NCBI GenBank assembly: GCA_964484145.1
Contig: CAZAED010000008.1
Coordinates: 1-37,212, forward strand
Source of the DNA: JAEUSF01 sp964484145
GTDB lineage: Bacteria > Patescibacteriota > Doudnabacteria > UBA920
Direction of reading: 5' to 3'
DNA length: 37,212 bases
Positions 23,358 through 31,063 of this stretch are shown one piece after another; positions within the stretch are counted from its first letter, which is position 1, and each line of letters begins with the position of its first letter. Under the pieces are notes generated by a model. That model was not told the DNA's origin and did not search any database. It saw nothing but the letters and a program-made list of their open reading frames with translations. The translations under genes and the position numbers were made by a program.

Positions 23358-25142
23358 ATGCAAAGAACACTAGCTTTAGAAACGCCCACAAAAACCGGGC
23401 AAGAAATAACTGTATCTGGTTGGGTAAACTCACGGCGCGACCACGGCGGCGTGATTTTTATTGACCTCCGCGACCATACCGGCATTGTGCAATTAGCCAT
23501 TCACCCGGAAGACAAAGAGGCTTTTACGATAGCCAATAAATTGCGCGATGAATTTGTAATTAAAGCTACTGGAAAAGTTATTGACCGCACAGATGCGACA
23601 AAAAACCCCAACCTCCCAACGGGCGGTATTGAAATTCTTACATCTTACATCTTACTTCTTAACTCCTCAAAGCCCCTTCCCTTCCCAATAGCCCACGGCC
23701 ACGGGGAAGAACAAAATATTGGCGAAGATGTTCGCCTTAAATACCGCTTTTTAGATTTACGCCGCGAAAAAATGCAGAAAATGCTTCTAAAAAGGCATAA
23801 AATGATAAAATACATTCGCGACTGGATGGACGGCCAAGACTTTATAGAAATTAACACGCCAATACTAACATCTTCTTCCCCTGAAGGTGCGAGAGACTTT
23901 TTAGTGCCGTCACGTTTACATCCGGGCAAATTCTACGCTCTTCCTCAAGCGCCTCAGCAGTTTAAGCAACTCTTAATGGTTGGCGGCGTTCCCAAATATT
24001 TTCAAATCGCTCCTTGTTTTAGAGACGAAGACCCGCGTGCTGACAGAAGCCCGGGCGAATTTTACCAATTAGACTTAGAAATTGCTTTTGCCGATAGGGA
24101 TGAAACCGTGTTCCAAGAACTTGAACCTTTGTTTGTAGAGCTAACAGAAAAATGGGCTGGCAAAAAATGTTTGCAAAAACCTTTTCCCCGTCTTCCCTAC
24201 TTACAGGCAATGGACGAATACGGCAGTGACAGACCTGACTTACGCTTTGGAATGAAGTTTGTAAATTTAACCGAAGACTTAAAAGAAACTAAGTTTAGTG
24301 TTTTTGGCAATGCCATAAAAAACGGCGGCTGCGTAAAAGCTATTAGCTGCCCAGGCGGAGCAAAACTGACTCGCTCGCAGATTGATGATTTAACAGAAAT
24401 GGTAAAAAAAGAAGGCGCGGGTGGACTTGCGTATATAGTATTAGATCCAGACGGCGTAAAATCACCCATACTTAAATTTTTAAGCGAAGAAGAAAAGACT
24501 AATATTATAACCAAAACCAAAGCCGAAACCGGCGACATTATTTTCTTTGGCGCTGACCAAAAAGAAGTTGTAAATAAAGTTTTAGGAAAATTACGCAGCC
24601 AGCTAGGCGATACTTTTGGTCTTAAAGACCCTTCTGTTGTTGCTTGGGCGTGGATTACCGACTTTCCTATGTATGAGCTAAACAAAGAAGGCAAGCTAGA
24701 CTTTATGCACAACCCCTTTAGTATGCCGCAAGGTGGGCTAGATGCACTTAACAACCAAGACCCGCTTACTATTCGCGCTTACCAATACGACATTATTGCC
24801 AACGGCCTAGAGCTTTCTTCCGGTGCAATTCGTAACTACAACCCGGAAATTATGTATAAAGCATTTGAACTTGTAGGGTATTCAAAAGAGGTTGTCGATG
24901 AGAAGTTTGGAGCGATGATAAGAGCTTTTGAATACGGCGCTCCCCCGCACGGCGGTTTTGCTCCGGGCATAGACCGCTTACTTATGTTACTTGAAAACGA
25001 ACCTAATATAAGAGAAGTAATAGCCTTCCCAAAAAACGGATCTGCCGAAGACGTTATGATGTCCGCCCCCGGAACCGTAGAAGAAAAGCAGCTTAAGGAG
25101 CTACACATTAAACTTGATTTACCAAAATTAAAAGATAAATAG
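23358..25142 (+). CDS. aspS: Aspartyl-tRNA synthetase (bacterial type)
   Basis: This class II synthetase charges tRNA-Asp, and possibly tRNA-Asn. The anticodon-binding OB fold is N-terminal (ITVSGWVNSRRDHGGVIFID), motif 2 is FRDEDPRADRSPGEFYQLDL, the bacterial GAD insertion spans about residues 270-400, and motif 3 is GIDRLLMLLENEPNIREVIA. I chose the ATG at 23358 (MQRTLALE): the upstream ATG at 23331 lies in a palindromic repeat. From 23358 the protein has 594 residues, normal for bacterial AspRS. It is the first gene of a plus-strand run that includes a YbaK-like deacylase. Confidence 0.96.
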   Translation: MQRTLALETPTKTGQEITVSGWVNSRRDHGGVIFIDLRDHTGIVQLAIHPEDKEAFTIANKLRDEFVIKATGKVIDRTDATKNPNLPTGGIEILTSYILLLNSSKPLPFPIAHGHGEEQNIGEDVRLKYRFLDLRREKMQKMLLKRHKMIKYIRDWMDGQDFIEINTPILTSSSPEGARDFLVPSRLHPGKFYALPQAPQQFKQLLMVGGVPKYFQIAPCFRDEDPRADRSPGEFYQLDLEIAFADRDETVFQELEPLFVELTEKWAGKKCLQKPFPRLPYLQAMDEYGSDRPDLRFGMKFVNLTEDLKETKFSVFGNAIKNGGCVKAISCPGGAKLTRSQIDDLTEMVKKEGAGGLAYIVLDPDGVKSPILKFLSEEEKTNIITKTKAETGDIIFFGADQKEVVNKVLGKLRSQLGDTFGLKDPSVVAWAWITDFPMYELNKEGKLDFMHNPFSMPQGGLDALNNQDPLTIRAYQYDIIANGLELSSGAIRNYNPEIMYKAFELVGYSKEVVDEKFGAMIRAFEYGAPPHGGFAPGIDRLLMLLENEPNIREVIAFPKNGSAEDVMMSAPGTVEEKQLKELHIKLDLPKLKDK

Positions 25143-25204
25143 AAGATCCATCTCGAGACTTTGAGAAAGATCTCGTCTACTCTACAAGCAAAAAAATCGC
25201 GACC

Positions 25205-25531
25205 ATGAAAGCTGAAAACCCAATTGAATACGAACAAGAATACGAAACGGAAAATGGGGAAGCAGTAACTTTTTACGACGCCCATAAAAATTTAGAAGGA
25301 GATGACCTTGTTTCAGTTTATCGTGAACTTCAAGAAAAAGCCCGCAGACTAATAAGATATATAAAATTTAAAGAGTCGAACGATCCTCTAGAAAAAATAG
25401 GGCCTCTTTCTGTTATTGAATACAACCAAAGCCAGCTGGAAGAAGTATTTAGAAACATAAATAGTATGCATAAAATTTTTAAAGAAAAAAATATTAATCC
25501 GCCTCCAAGTATGGAGGAAAGAGGGATTTAA
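25205..25531 (+). CDS. Small acidic protein of unknown function
   Basis: I do not recognise this 108-residue protein. It is acidic at the N-terminus (YEQEYETENGEAVTFYDAHK) and mostly helical in appearance after that, with amphipathic stretches (LVSVYRELQEKARRLIRYIK; QSQLEEVFRNINSMHKIFKE). No cysteines, signal peptide or membrane segment are present. It lies 62 bases after aspS and 3 bases before the deacylase gene, so it is probably co-transcribed with both. Confidence 0.7.
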   Translation: MKAENPIEYEQEYETENGEAVTFYDAHKNLEGDDLVSVYRELQEKARRLIRYIKFKESNDPLEKIGPLSVIEYNQSQLEEVFRNINSMHKIFKEKNINPPPSMEERGI

Positions 25532-25534
25532 AAT

Positions 25535-26077
25535 ATGCCGCACAAAAAAACACATAAACCAAAACAAAAAAAACTTATTAACAAAGCTAAAATAAAAAAA
25601 GAAATTAAGGTTCTAAAAACATCGGTCACCAAACTATTAGACGAGGCTAAGGTTAAATACAAAACCTTAGCTCATAAAGTTGTTTTTACCGCGCATGACG
25701 TTAGCGCGACGACTAAGAAAAAACTTTCGGAAATTGCGAAAGTGGTTTTGGTAAAGGCAGATAAAGACTTTGTCTTAATTGTATTACCCGCGGGCAAATA
25801 CGTGGACTTTGGCGGGATTAAAAAGGCACTAAAGGCTAAAAAGGTTAGTATGGCCGGCGAAAAAGACATAACTAAATACTTAAAAACCAAAGTAGGGTTA
25901 CTCCACCCTTTTGGCTCGCAATATAAGTTACAAACACTTTTAGACAAAGGCATGTCGCGGGCTAAAAAGATGATTGCCTCGGCCGGCACATACACAGACA
26001 GCGTAGAAATAGCAATAAAAGATTTTGAAAAGTTAACTAAACCCATAAAAGGCGCTTTTAGCAAAGCAAAGAAATAA
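25535..26077 (+). CDS. YbaK/ProX-type aminoacyl-tRNA deacylase-like protein
   Basis: YbaK-fold proteins hydrolyse mischarged aminoacyl-tRNAs in trans. The match runs from about residue 36: LLDEAKVKYKTLAHKVVFTA, then VLVKADKDFVLIVLPAGKYVD, then GLLHPFGSQ where the family has a conserved PFG, then ASAGTYTDSVEIAIKDF. The Lys in VLVKADKDF is at the place of the catalytic Lys. A Lys-rich extension of about 30 residues at the N-terminus (PHKKTHKPKQKK) may bind RNA. A GAGG-containing purine tract lies 12 or more bases upstream. Its position after aspS is consistent with a tRNA quality-control role, but its substrate is unknown. Confidence 0.75.
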   Translation: MPHKKTHKPKQKKLINKAKIKKEIKVLKTSVTKLLDEAKVKYKTLAHKVVFTAHDVSATTKKKLSEIAKVVLVKADKDFVLIVLPAGKYVDFGGIKKALKAKKVSMAGEKDITKYLKTKVGLLHPFGSQYKLQTLLDKGMSRAKKMIASAGTYTDSVEIAIKDFEKLTKPIKGAFSKAKK

Positions 26078-26087
26078 AAAAAATATA

Positions 26088-26150
26088 GGTAGTATAAGAC
26101 TTATAAGTCCTATTGGTCTTATGTGTCATATTCGTCCTATAGTCCTATTT
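26088..26150. repeat. Intergenic inverted repeat (word AGTCCTAT / ATAAGAC)
   Basis: GACTTATAAGTC (26098-26109) is a perfect palindrome, and ATAAGAC (26094-26100) also pairs with GTCTTAT (26116-26122). GTCCTAT recurs three times. It fills the spacer before scpA. Confidence 0.6.
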
Positions 26151-26152
26151 AA

Positions 26153-26863
26153 ATGAAATCTGTAAAAATTTCACAATTCGAAGGGCCGCTTGACCTTTTG
26201 CTCTCACTTATTGAGCAGCGGCAGTTAGATATTACTACAATTGCTTTAGCAGAGGTTACTGAGCAATTTTTAGCCTACCTAAAAGCTTTAGAGCAAATTG
26301 ACCCGACAGTGCTGGCGGACTTTTTAGCTATTGCCGCAAAACTGCTTGTTATAAAGTCAAAGGCCATACTCCCGACTTTGGAAATAGAAAAAGAAGAGGA
26401 AGACTCTATAATAGACTTACAGAGCCAGCTTATTTTGTATAAACAATTTAAAGAGGTGGCTAAATTCTTAAAACAGCTAGATGCAAAAAGACAGCAGTCC
26501 TGGACACGCGTAACTACTTTCGAAGAAAGAATAAACTTTTTTCCTGACTCAAATACCACCACCAAAGAACTTCATAGCGCCATTTTAGGCATAGTAATGC
26601 AGCTTAAAGAGCTAGACAGCCTTCCCAAAGCAAAGGTAAAAGAAGCGATTTCAATTCAGGAAAAAATTGACCACTTAAGAGAGCACTTATCTAGTCAGGT
26701 CGAAACCAAACTTTCAGATTTGCTTAAAACTGCAAAAAACAAACAAGAAATAATTATTACCTTTTTAGCGCTTTTAGAACTAATTAAACAAAGAATTTTT
26801 AGCGCGGAACAAGAAGCCTTATTTGCAGATGTGGTAATTAAGAAAGCAACAACTGACCTTTAA
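26153..26863 (+). CDS. scpA: Segregation and condensation protein A
   Basis: ScpA is the kleisin that bridges the SMC dimer in chromosome condensation. The N-terminus KISQFEGPLDLLLSLIEQRQLDI and LADFLAIAAKLLVIKSKAILP are diagnostic, and the C-terminal winged-helix part (IITFLALLELIKQRIF) is complete. At 236 residues the length is normal. scpB follows after one small membrane-protein gene, the usual order. There is no evident Shine-Dalgarno; the spacer before it is an inverted repeat. Confidence 0.94.
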   Translation: MKSVKISQFEGPLDLLLSLIEQRQLDITTIALAEVTEQFLAYLKALEQIDPTVLADFLAIAAKLLVIKSKAILPTLEIEKEEEDSIIDLQSQLILYKQFKEVAKFLKQLDAKRQQSWTRVTTFEERINFFPDSNTTTKELHSAILGIVMQLKELDSLPKAKVKEAISIQEKIDHLREHLSSQVETKLSDLLKTAKNKQEIIITFLALLELIKQRIFSAEQEALFADVVIKKATTDL

Positions 26864-26905
26864 CATTTGACACACCGAACAAGTCAAATGTCACAGGTCA
26901 AATGT
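26863..26905. repeat. Intergenic inverted/direct repeat (word GTCAAATGT)
   Basis: ACATTTGAC (26863-26871) is complementary to each of two direct copies of GTCAAATGT (26883-26891 and 26897-26905). It starts at the scpA stop codon. Confidence 0.6.
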
Positions 26906-26925
26906 CACATGTTTGTTAATTTTTT

Positions 26926-27159
26926 ATGGAAAGACATATTATTGGACTATTATTTATACTAGCCGGCCTAGTTTACGGCAGCCTTGCAATTGACGCTGTG
27001 TACGACCATACTTTAGGCTGGTTGCTTGAAAACGGGTGGATAAAACCGCCGGTTATTGGCAAAGCAGAAAAATCTTTACTGGGCCGCAAAGAAACTATTT
27101 ATTTATATAGTATAATATTAATATTAATTGGACTGTTTATTTTACTTTTTAGTAAATAA
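26926..27159 (+). CDS. Small membrane protein between scpA and scpB
   Basis: This 77-residue protein has two hydrophobic segments (GLLFILAGLVYGSLAIDAVY and YLYSIILILIGLFILLF) joined by a loop of about 30 residues rich in Gly and Lys (LENGWIKPPVIGKAEKSLLGRK). I do not recognise the family. The reading frame fits tightly between scpA and scpB and ends 5 bases before scpB, which supports it being a real gene. Confidence 0.7.
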   Translation: MERHIIGLLFILAGLVYGSLAIDAVYDHTLGWLLENGWIKPPVIGKAEKSLLGRKETIYLYSIILILIGLFILLFSK

Positions 27160-27164
27160 TTTGT

Positions 27165-27803
27165 ATGAACGACAATTCAAACCTTAATTCAATTATTGAA
27201 AGCATTTTATTTGTTTCCGCAAAACCGTTAAGCGTAAAACAGCTTTCAAAAATTTTAGAAACAGAAAGTTCTTTAGTCCAAAAAGCTTTAGAAGAAATTG
27301 TTTTAGCTAGAAAAGACAGCGGGGTTGTGGTCTTAGAAAACAATTCCGAATACCAGCTTGCTACAAATTCAGCCAATTCCACAGTGGTAAAAAACTTTTT
27401 AAATATGGAGCTGAGAGAAAAGCTAACCGACGCCACAGTGGAAGTTTTAGCAATTATTGCTTACCGGCAGCCTATTTCCAAAGCAGAAATAGAAGCTATA
27501 CGTGGCGTAAACTCCCAATACAGCATAAGGCACTTGCTTATGCGGGGGCTTATAGAAAAAATTTCTAACCCCCAAGATCAAAGAAGCTTTTTGTACCAAA
27601 CCACCACGGAATTCCTGCAGCACTTAGGCCTTACCTCAACCAAAGATTTGCCGGAATTTGAAAAATTAGTTGAGCAAGTAAAGCTACCGGAAATCCCCCA
27701 AGCTGCGGTAGAAACAAACACAGACACCCAAGCAATGTCTGAAGAAACCGGCCTTCCGGAACCAGAATTTCCTCAGCTTCCCGAAATTCCAACCCCAAAT
27801 TAA
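27165..27803 (+). CDS. scpB: Segregation and condensation protein B
   Basis: ScpB binds ScpA in the SMC condensin complex. The protein has two winged-helix domains: SIIESILFVSAKPLSVKQLSKIL at the start and VEVLAIIAYRQPISKAEIEAIRGVNS, the most conserved stretch of the family, in the second. An acidic Pro/Glu tail of about 40 residues extends the C-terminus. It ends the plus-strand gene run at a strong terminator. Confidence 0.94.
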   Translation: MNDNSNLNSIIESILFVSAKPLSVKQLSKILETESSLVQKALEEIVLARKDSGVVVLENNSEYQLATNSANSTVVKNFLNMELREKLTDATVEVLAIIAYRQPISKAEIEAIRGVNSQYSIRHLLMRGLIEKISNPQDQRSFLYQTTTEFLQHLGLTSTKDLPEFEKLVEQVKLPEIPQAAVETNTDTQAMSEETGLPEPEFPQLPEIPTPN

Positions 27804-27820
27804 TTTATTTTCTTTTAAAT

Positions 27821-27849
27821 AAAACACCAAGGAATTTTCTTGGTGTTTT
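27821..27849. terminator. Terminator after scpB
   Basis: AAAACACCAAG and CTTGGTGTTTT form a perfect 11-bp stem with a 7-base loop, followed by T residues on the plus strand and by T-rich sequence on the minus strand, so it can also serve the convergent lipoprotein gene. Confidence 0.9.
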
Positions 27850-27878
27850 TATAAAACCTAAAAACTAAACCCTAACTC

Positions 27879-28001
27879 CTACTTGGGCAATTCCTGATAC
27901 GACTCTTTTGGACTAGATGGAATTTCTTTTTTTAGTTCTATTTTTTGACAGGCAGCTGAAAGCAAAAATATTGACAATAAAGCTATTAATATCGTGTTCA
28001 T
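27879..28001 (-). CDS. Very small lipoprotein (40 residues)
   Basis: The minus strand encodes MNTILIALLSIFLLSAAC, a complete lipoprotein signal peptide with the lipobox LSAAC, then a 22-residue hydrophilic tail (QKIELKKEIPSSPKESYQEL plus PK). It should be processed by Lgt, which is encoded in this window. The tail has no recognisable domain. The start codon lies 9 bases after a perfect 14-bp hairpin (28011-28064). A purely random reading frame would rarely give such a clean lipobox, so I consider it real, although it is short. Confidence 0.65.
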   Translation of the reverse strand: MNTILIALLSIFLLSAACQKIELKKEIPSSPKESYQELPK

Positions 28002-28010
28002 AATATTTGA

Positions 28011-28064
28011 TTCTCTTTATTCACGGCCGCCCGCCTTGCCGGCGAGGCAGGTGAATAAAGAGAA
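28011..28064. repeat. Strong hairpin upstream of the small lipoprotein
   Basis: TTCTCTTTATTCAC (28011-28024) and GTGAATAAAGAGAA (28051-28064) pair perfectly over 14 bp; the loop is GC-rich with GCCT/AGGC. On the minus strand the 3' arm contains AAAGAGAA just before the lipoprotein start, so folding could hide the ribosome-binding region. Confidence 0.75.
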
Positions 28065-28075
28065 CTTTTAAAAAA

Positions 28076-28834
28076 TTATTTAAACAACAGCGCTGCGCCA
28101 ATAGCACCGGCATTTTCTAATTTACTGACTAAGGCTTTTATTTTAATATCTTTATTCAATAAATGCTTTTGCGCGTGCTCTATAGCCGAAGGTAAAAATC
28201 GTTCAGAATTTTTAACTGCCACTCCGCCACCCAAAATAACAGCCTCAATGTCGAGCAGATTATAAACATTAACTAAAAGCATGCCGACAATTTTCGCTAT
28301 TTGTTTATAATTTGAAGCATCTCGAGCCTTTTGAAAATAATATTCAATATTTTTATCTGTATCGTACATCATATGACCCACTTCGCCTGCGCTGCCATTT
28401 TGCCCCAAATACACCTCTCCTCTGCTTACCAAGCCACCTCCTATGCCCGTACCCAAAGTTATACCAGCAAAGGTATTTAGACCCTTACCCTGCCCCATTA
28501 CAGCTTCGGCTCTGGCAAAACAGTTAGCGTCGTTGTCTACTTTAAGTTTTTTTATTTTTGGAAAAAGGTCGTTAAAATTTAAATTTTCTATAAACTTTAA
28601 ATTCGGTGAGTATTTAACTGTATTTTTTTTATGGTCTATTATTCCGGCCATTCCAACGCCAAGCCCATCTATTTTTTCACCCATAGACAAAGTTTCAACC
28701 AACTTAATAACCGTGGCTTTAAAACTACCCAGACTTTTAGGTGTTGGCAAAGTCTGAGCTTTAACTTGCTTTTTGCCGTTAAATAAAATCCCGGTAATTT
28801 TAGTCCCGCCTATGTCTAGACCAATAATATTCAT
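28076..28834 (-). CDS. ROK-family sugar kinase lacking the usual zinc motif
   Basis: ROK kinases phosphorylate glucose, N-acetylglucosamine or related sugars. The ATP-binding N-terminus MNIIGLDIGGTKITG, GLGVGMAGIID, VDNDANCFARAEAVMG and LGTGIGGGLV with GEVGHM are all present. The zinc-binding CxCGxxGCxE that normally follows the GHM segment is absent; the sequence passes directly to YDTDKNIEYYFQKARD. At 252 residues it is about 50 shorter than typical ROK proteins. The ATG at 28834 is chosen because the in-frame extension upstream is encoded by an intergenic repeat. Neighbouring glycoside hydrolases suggest it phosphorylates released sugar. Substrate is unknown. Confidence 0.88.
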   Translation of the reverse strand: MNIIGLDIGGTKITGILFNGKKQVKAQTLPTPKSLGSFKATVIKLVETLSMGEKIDGLGVGMAGIIDHKKNTVKYSPNLKFIENLNFNDLFPKIKKLKVDNDANCFARAEAVMGQGKGLNTFAGITLGTGIGGGLVSRGEVYLGQNGSAGEVGHMMYDTDKNIEYYFQKARDASNYKQIAKIVGMLLVNVYNLLDIEAVILGGGVAVKNSERFLPSAIEHAQKHLLNKDIKIKALVSKLENAGAIGAALLFK

Positions 28835-28839
28835 AGAAT

Positions 28840-28930
28840 GATTGACATGAATTAAAAGATTTAAATGATTGACATGATTGTGTTGCAAATAATTCTTGTC
28901 ATTCTTGTTCAATCATGTCAATCTTGTCAT
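28840..28930. repeat. Dispersed intergenic inverted repeat, copy C (word ATTGACAT)
   Basis: ATTGACATGAATTAAAAGAT and TTTAAATGATTGACATGATT on one side face TTCTTGTTCAATCATG and TCAATCTTGTCAT on the other. The order of words matches copies A and B. It fills the spacer between the GH-A hydrolase stop and the ROK start. Confidence 0.7.
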
Positions 28931-29925
28931 TTGAATAGTCCCTTCGCTGCGTCCCAATACTCGCCATGTGCTTGCTTTTCCTTCATATAGTACCACCACT
29001 CCACTCCCCACAGGTATTGGGGACTAAAACTGGTGGCTTTAGCAATAGACAAAAGGTTATTGAACTTTTTAAAACTCATAGTTTTAAACTGCTCGTCTAA
29101 GGAAGTATTTAAAATACCCTTAGTAGTCCACGGCTCACTTTGTAGCTCTATTATAACAACTTGTTTATTTCCGTACAAAAGCTTTAAAAAACCAGCCCGT
29201 ATTCTATATGTCCAGTAAGGAACATAGCTTACCCAGTACATATTAAAGGCGTCATTGTAAACATAACGATACATTGTAGTTCCGAATATATCCCCTCTTT
29301 TTCCGGCAGAAAGCCAAAAAGAAAGCTCCCCGCTGTCAGAAACAAGCACCGGCCTGCCTGGATCAAGTTTTTTTACTAAAGCAATTTCTGAATCTATAAG
29401 CGCAGGGTCTGGTTTTGGACAAATACCAAAACTGCCTAAAAATGGTTCGTTTTCGACTTGCCAAATAGTTATAGCCGAATTAGCTTGGTAACGTGTAACT
29501 ACAGTTTCCACAAAAGACAATAAGTCAGTTTTTAAAGCTTCAGGACTTAAGTTTTTTATCCATTCCGGGTCGTGACATTCCGGCCACCTAGGCAGCCTTC
29601 TGCCCACTGACAAAACTACTTCTACATTTCTATTTTTAGCCTCGCTTAGCATAAAGTCTAAGTCTCTAAAGTCGTACTCGTCATTTTTGGGTTCGGTTTT
29701 GTTCCAGTAAGCAGAAAGCCTAAGTCGCCTAACTTTTAAGTCTGTAAGCATGGCCATATAGGTTTCTTTCCAATTAAGCCCTAAGCTTTGGGCCTGGTCT
29801 TGGCTAAAAGTAACCCCGTATTCAATTTTTTTACTGCCTGAGCCGCCATATAAATAAAGACAAAATAAAATTATAAAAAAAACTAAAAGCCCGGTAATAA
29901 TTTTATGATGCTTAAAAAATTTCAT
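28927..29925 (-). CDS. Membrane-anchored clan GH-A glycoside hydrolase
   Basis: This is a (beta/alpha)8 retaining glycosidase of unassigned family (GH5/GH42-like in pattern). An N-terminal membrane anchor (ITGLLVFFIILFCLYLYG) places it outside the cytoplasm. The acid/base Glu is in WQVENEPFLGSF, the typical NEP motif, and the nucleophile Glu is probably in VIIELQSEPW. LRLSAYWNKTEP near the N-terminus and YLWGVEWWYY near the C-terminus line the expected active site. At 332 residues it is only the catalytic barrel. Substrate is unknown. Confidence 0.8.
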   Translation of the reverse strand: MKFFKHHKIITGLLVFFIILFCLYLYGGSGSKKIEYGVTFSQDQAQSLGLNWKETYMAMLTDLKVRRLRLSAYWNKTEPKNDEYDFRDLDFMLSEAKNRNVEVVLSVGRRLPRWPECHDPEWIKNLSPEALKTDLLSFVETVVTRYQANSAITIWQVENEPFLGSFGICPKPDPALIDSEIALVKKLDPGRPVLVSDSGELSFWLSAGKRGDIFGTTMYRYVYNDAFNMYWVSYVPYWTYRIRAGFLKLLYGNKQVVIIELQSEPWTTKGILNTSLDEQFKTMSFKKFNNLLSIAKATSFSPQYLWGVEWWYYMKEKQAHGEYWDAAKGLFK

Positions 29926-30003
29926 ATACGACTTAAGCTGTTATTAATACAAATTTCACGTTGTGTTATTTGCGCTACTTGTTTTAATCTGAGCATCTGC
30001 GGT

Positions 30004-30888
30004 TTAAATAAACAGAATGGCTGTGCCGGCAAAAATTAATACTATTGCAAACATTTTTTGCCAAAAAATCTGCTTATTTAAATTTTCGTCTAAAATATGT
30101 TTACCGCAATAGCTTAAAACCAGGGCCGCTAAAATTAAAAACAAATACCGAAAACCCATAAGTGCGTTAACAATGGGGATTTTAAACAAAATAAGCAAAA
30201 AGCTTAAGTAAACAAAATTTAAACCGCCCAATATTTGCTTAAGCAAAAACAGCGCGGAGGTCTGTTTTTTGTTTTGTATTTCGGAAAAAGCAAAAATTTT
30301 CTTTCTTGCTTGCGGAAGTAAAATTAAAAAAAGCAGTACTGCAGCCGCGCCTATTCTATTCCACATTAAATGGTTTAGGGGTTTGCCGTCTTTTGCTGCA
30401 AACTGCCACAGCGCGTAGTAGGCGCTCCACAAAAAAGCGCTACAAATTTTAAGCGCAATATTCTTGCCTACAAAATCTTGCTTCCTATAAACAATTAACA
30501 CCGCGCCTGGAACAAGCAGCCATAAAGCTGCCACTTCTTTTATACTTAATAGATTTCTGCCGAATATTAAGCCAATTAAAATGTCGGTCAAAGGCACAAT
30601 GGCAAAAATAAATGGCACAACTCTGCTAACTTCGCCTTGTGAAAGTGCTTTAAAAAAGGTGTAAATGGCTAAAGTAAATAACACCCCCGAGAGTAAGTCC
30701 AGCCAAATATTAGCAGTGGAAATGACTTCATAATTCCACGGCCACAAAACAAGTAAAAGAAGCCCGGTTACGACGGTAAAAAAGGTATAGGAAAGCGGGC
30801 GTATTTTACGAGCGGATAATAAAAACTTGTCTATTACATCTACCCCCGCGGCTATAAAATAGAAAAAGATGATTAATAAATAGCTCAT
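30004..30888 (-). CDS. EamA/DMT-superfamily transporter
   Basis: The protein has ten hydrophobic segments in two halves, typical of the drug/metabolite transporter superfamily. Features are the early loop KFLLSARKIRPLSYTF, the segment LSQGEVSRVVPFIFAIVPL (common to EamA halves) and the C-terminal pair NALMGFRYLFLILAAL and IFWQKMFAIVLIFAGTAILF. I chose the ATG at 30888 over a GTG at 30906. Substrate cannot be told. It lies between two glycoside hydrolase genes, so a sugar-derived metabolite is possible but is only a guess. Confidence 0.82.
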   Translation of the reverse strand: MSYLLIIFFYFIAAGVDVIDKFLLSARKIRPLSYTFFTVVTGLLLLVLWPWNYEVISTANIWLDLLSGVLFTLAIYTFFKALSQGEVSRVVPFIFAIVPLTDILIGLIFGRNLLSIKEVAALWLLVPGAVLIVYRKQDFVGKNIALKICSAFLWSAYYALWQFAAKDGKPLNHLMWNRIGAAAVLLFLILLPQARKKIFAFSEIQNKKQTSALFLLKQILGGLNFVYLSFLLILFKIPIVNALMGFRYLFLILAALVLSYCGKHILDENLNKQIFWQKMFAIVLIFAGTAILFI

Positions 30889-30978
30889 AAAGGTTATAAA
30901 ATTCACAATTGACTTTTAACGATTAACAAAAAGTTCATAAGCCTTGGATTACGAAACTTAAACATTGTTAATGTTAAC

Positions 30979-31037
30979 CACTCCGAACGGAGTGAGGAGT
31001 CCCTTATTTGAGGGATTCTTCGCTTCGCTCTGAATGG
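30979..31037. repeat. Hairpin and 26-base dispersed repeat
   Basis: CACTCC-GAAC-GGAGTG (30979-30994) is followed by GGGATTCTTCGCTTCGCTCT then GAATGG (31012-31037). The second part recurs with two base changes at 32870-32895. Confidence 0.7.
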
Positions 31038-31063
31038 TTTGGTAATTCAAATTCATAGAGACG

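Noticed and set aside
23636..23662. Repeat insertion in aspS (CTTACATCTTACATCTTACT)
   Set aside because: Low-complexity DNA, but the protein length around it matches ordinary AspRS, so nothing appears inserted.
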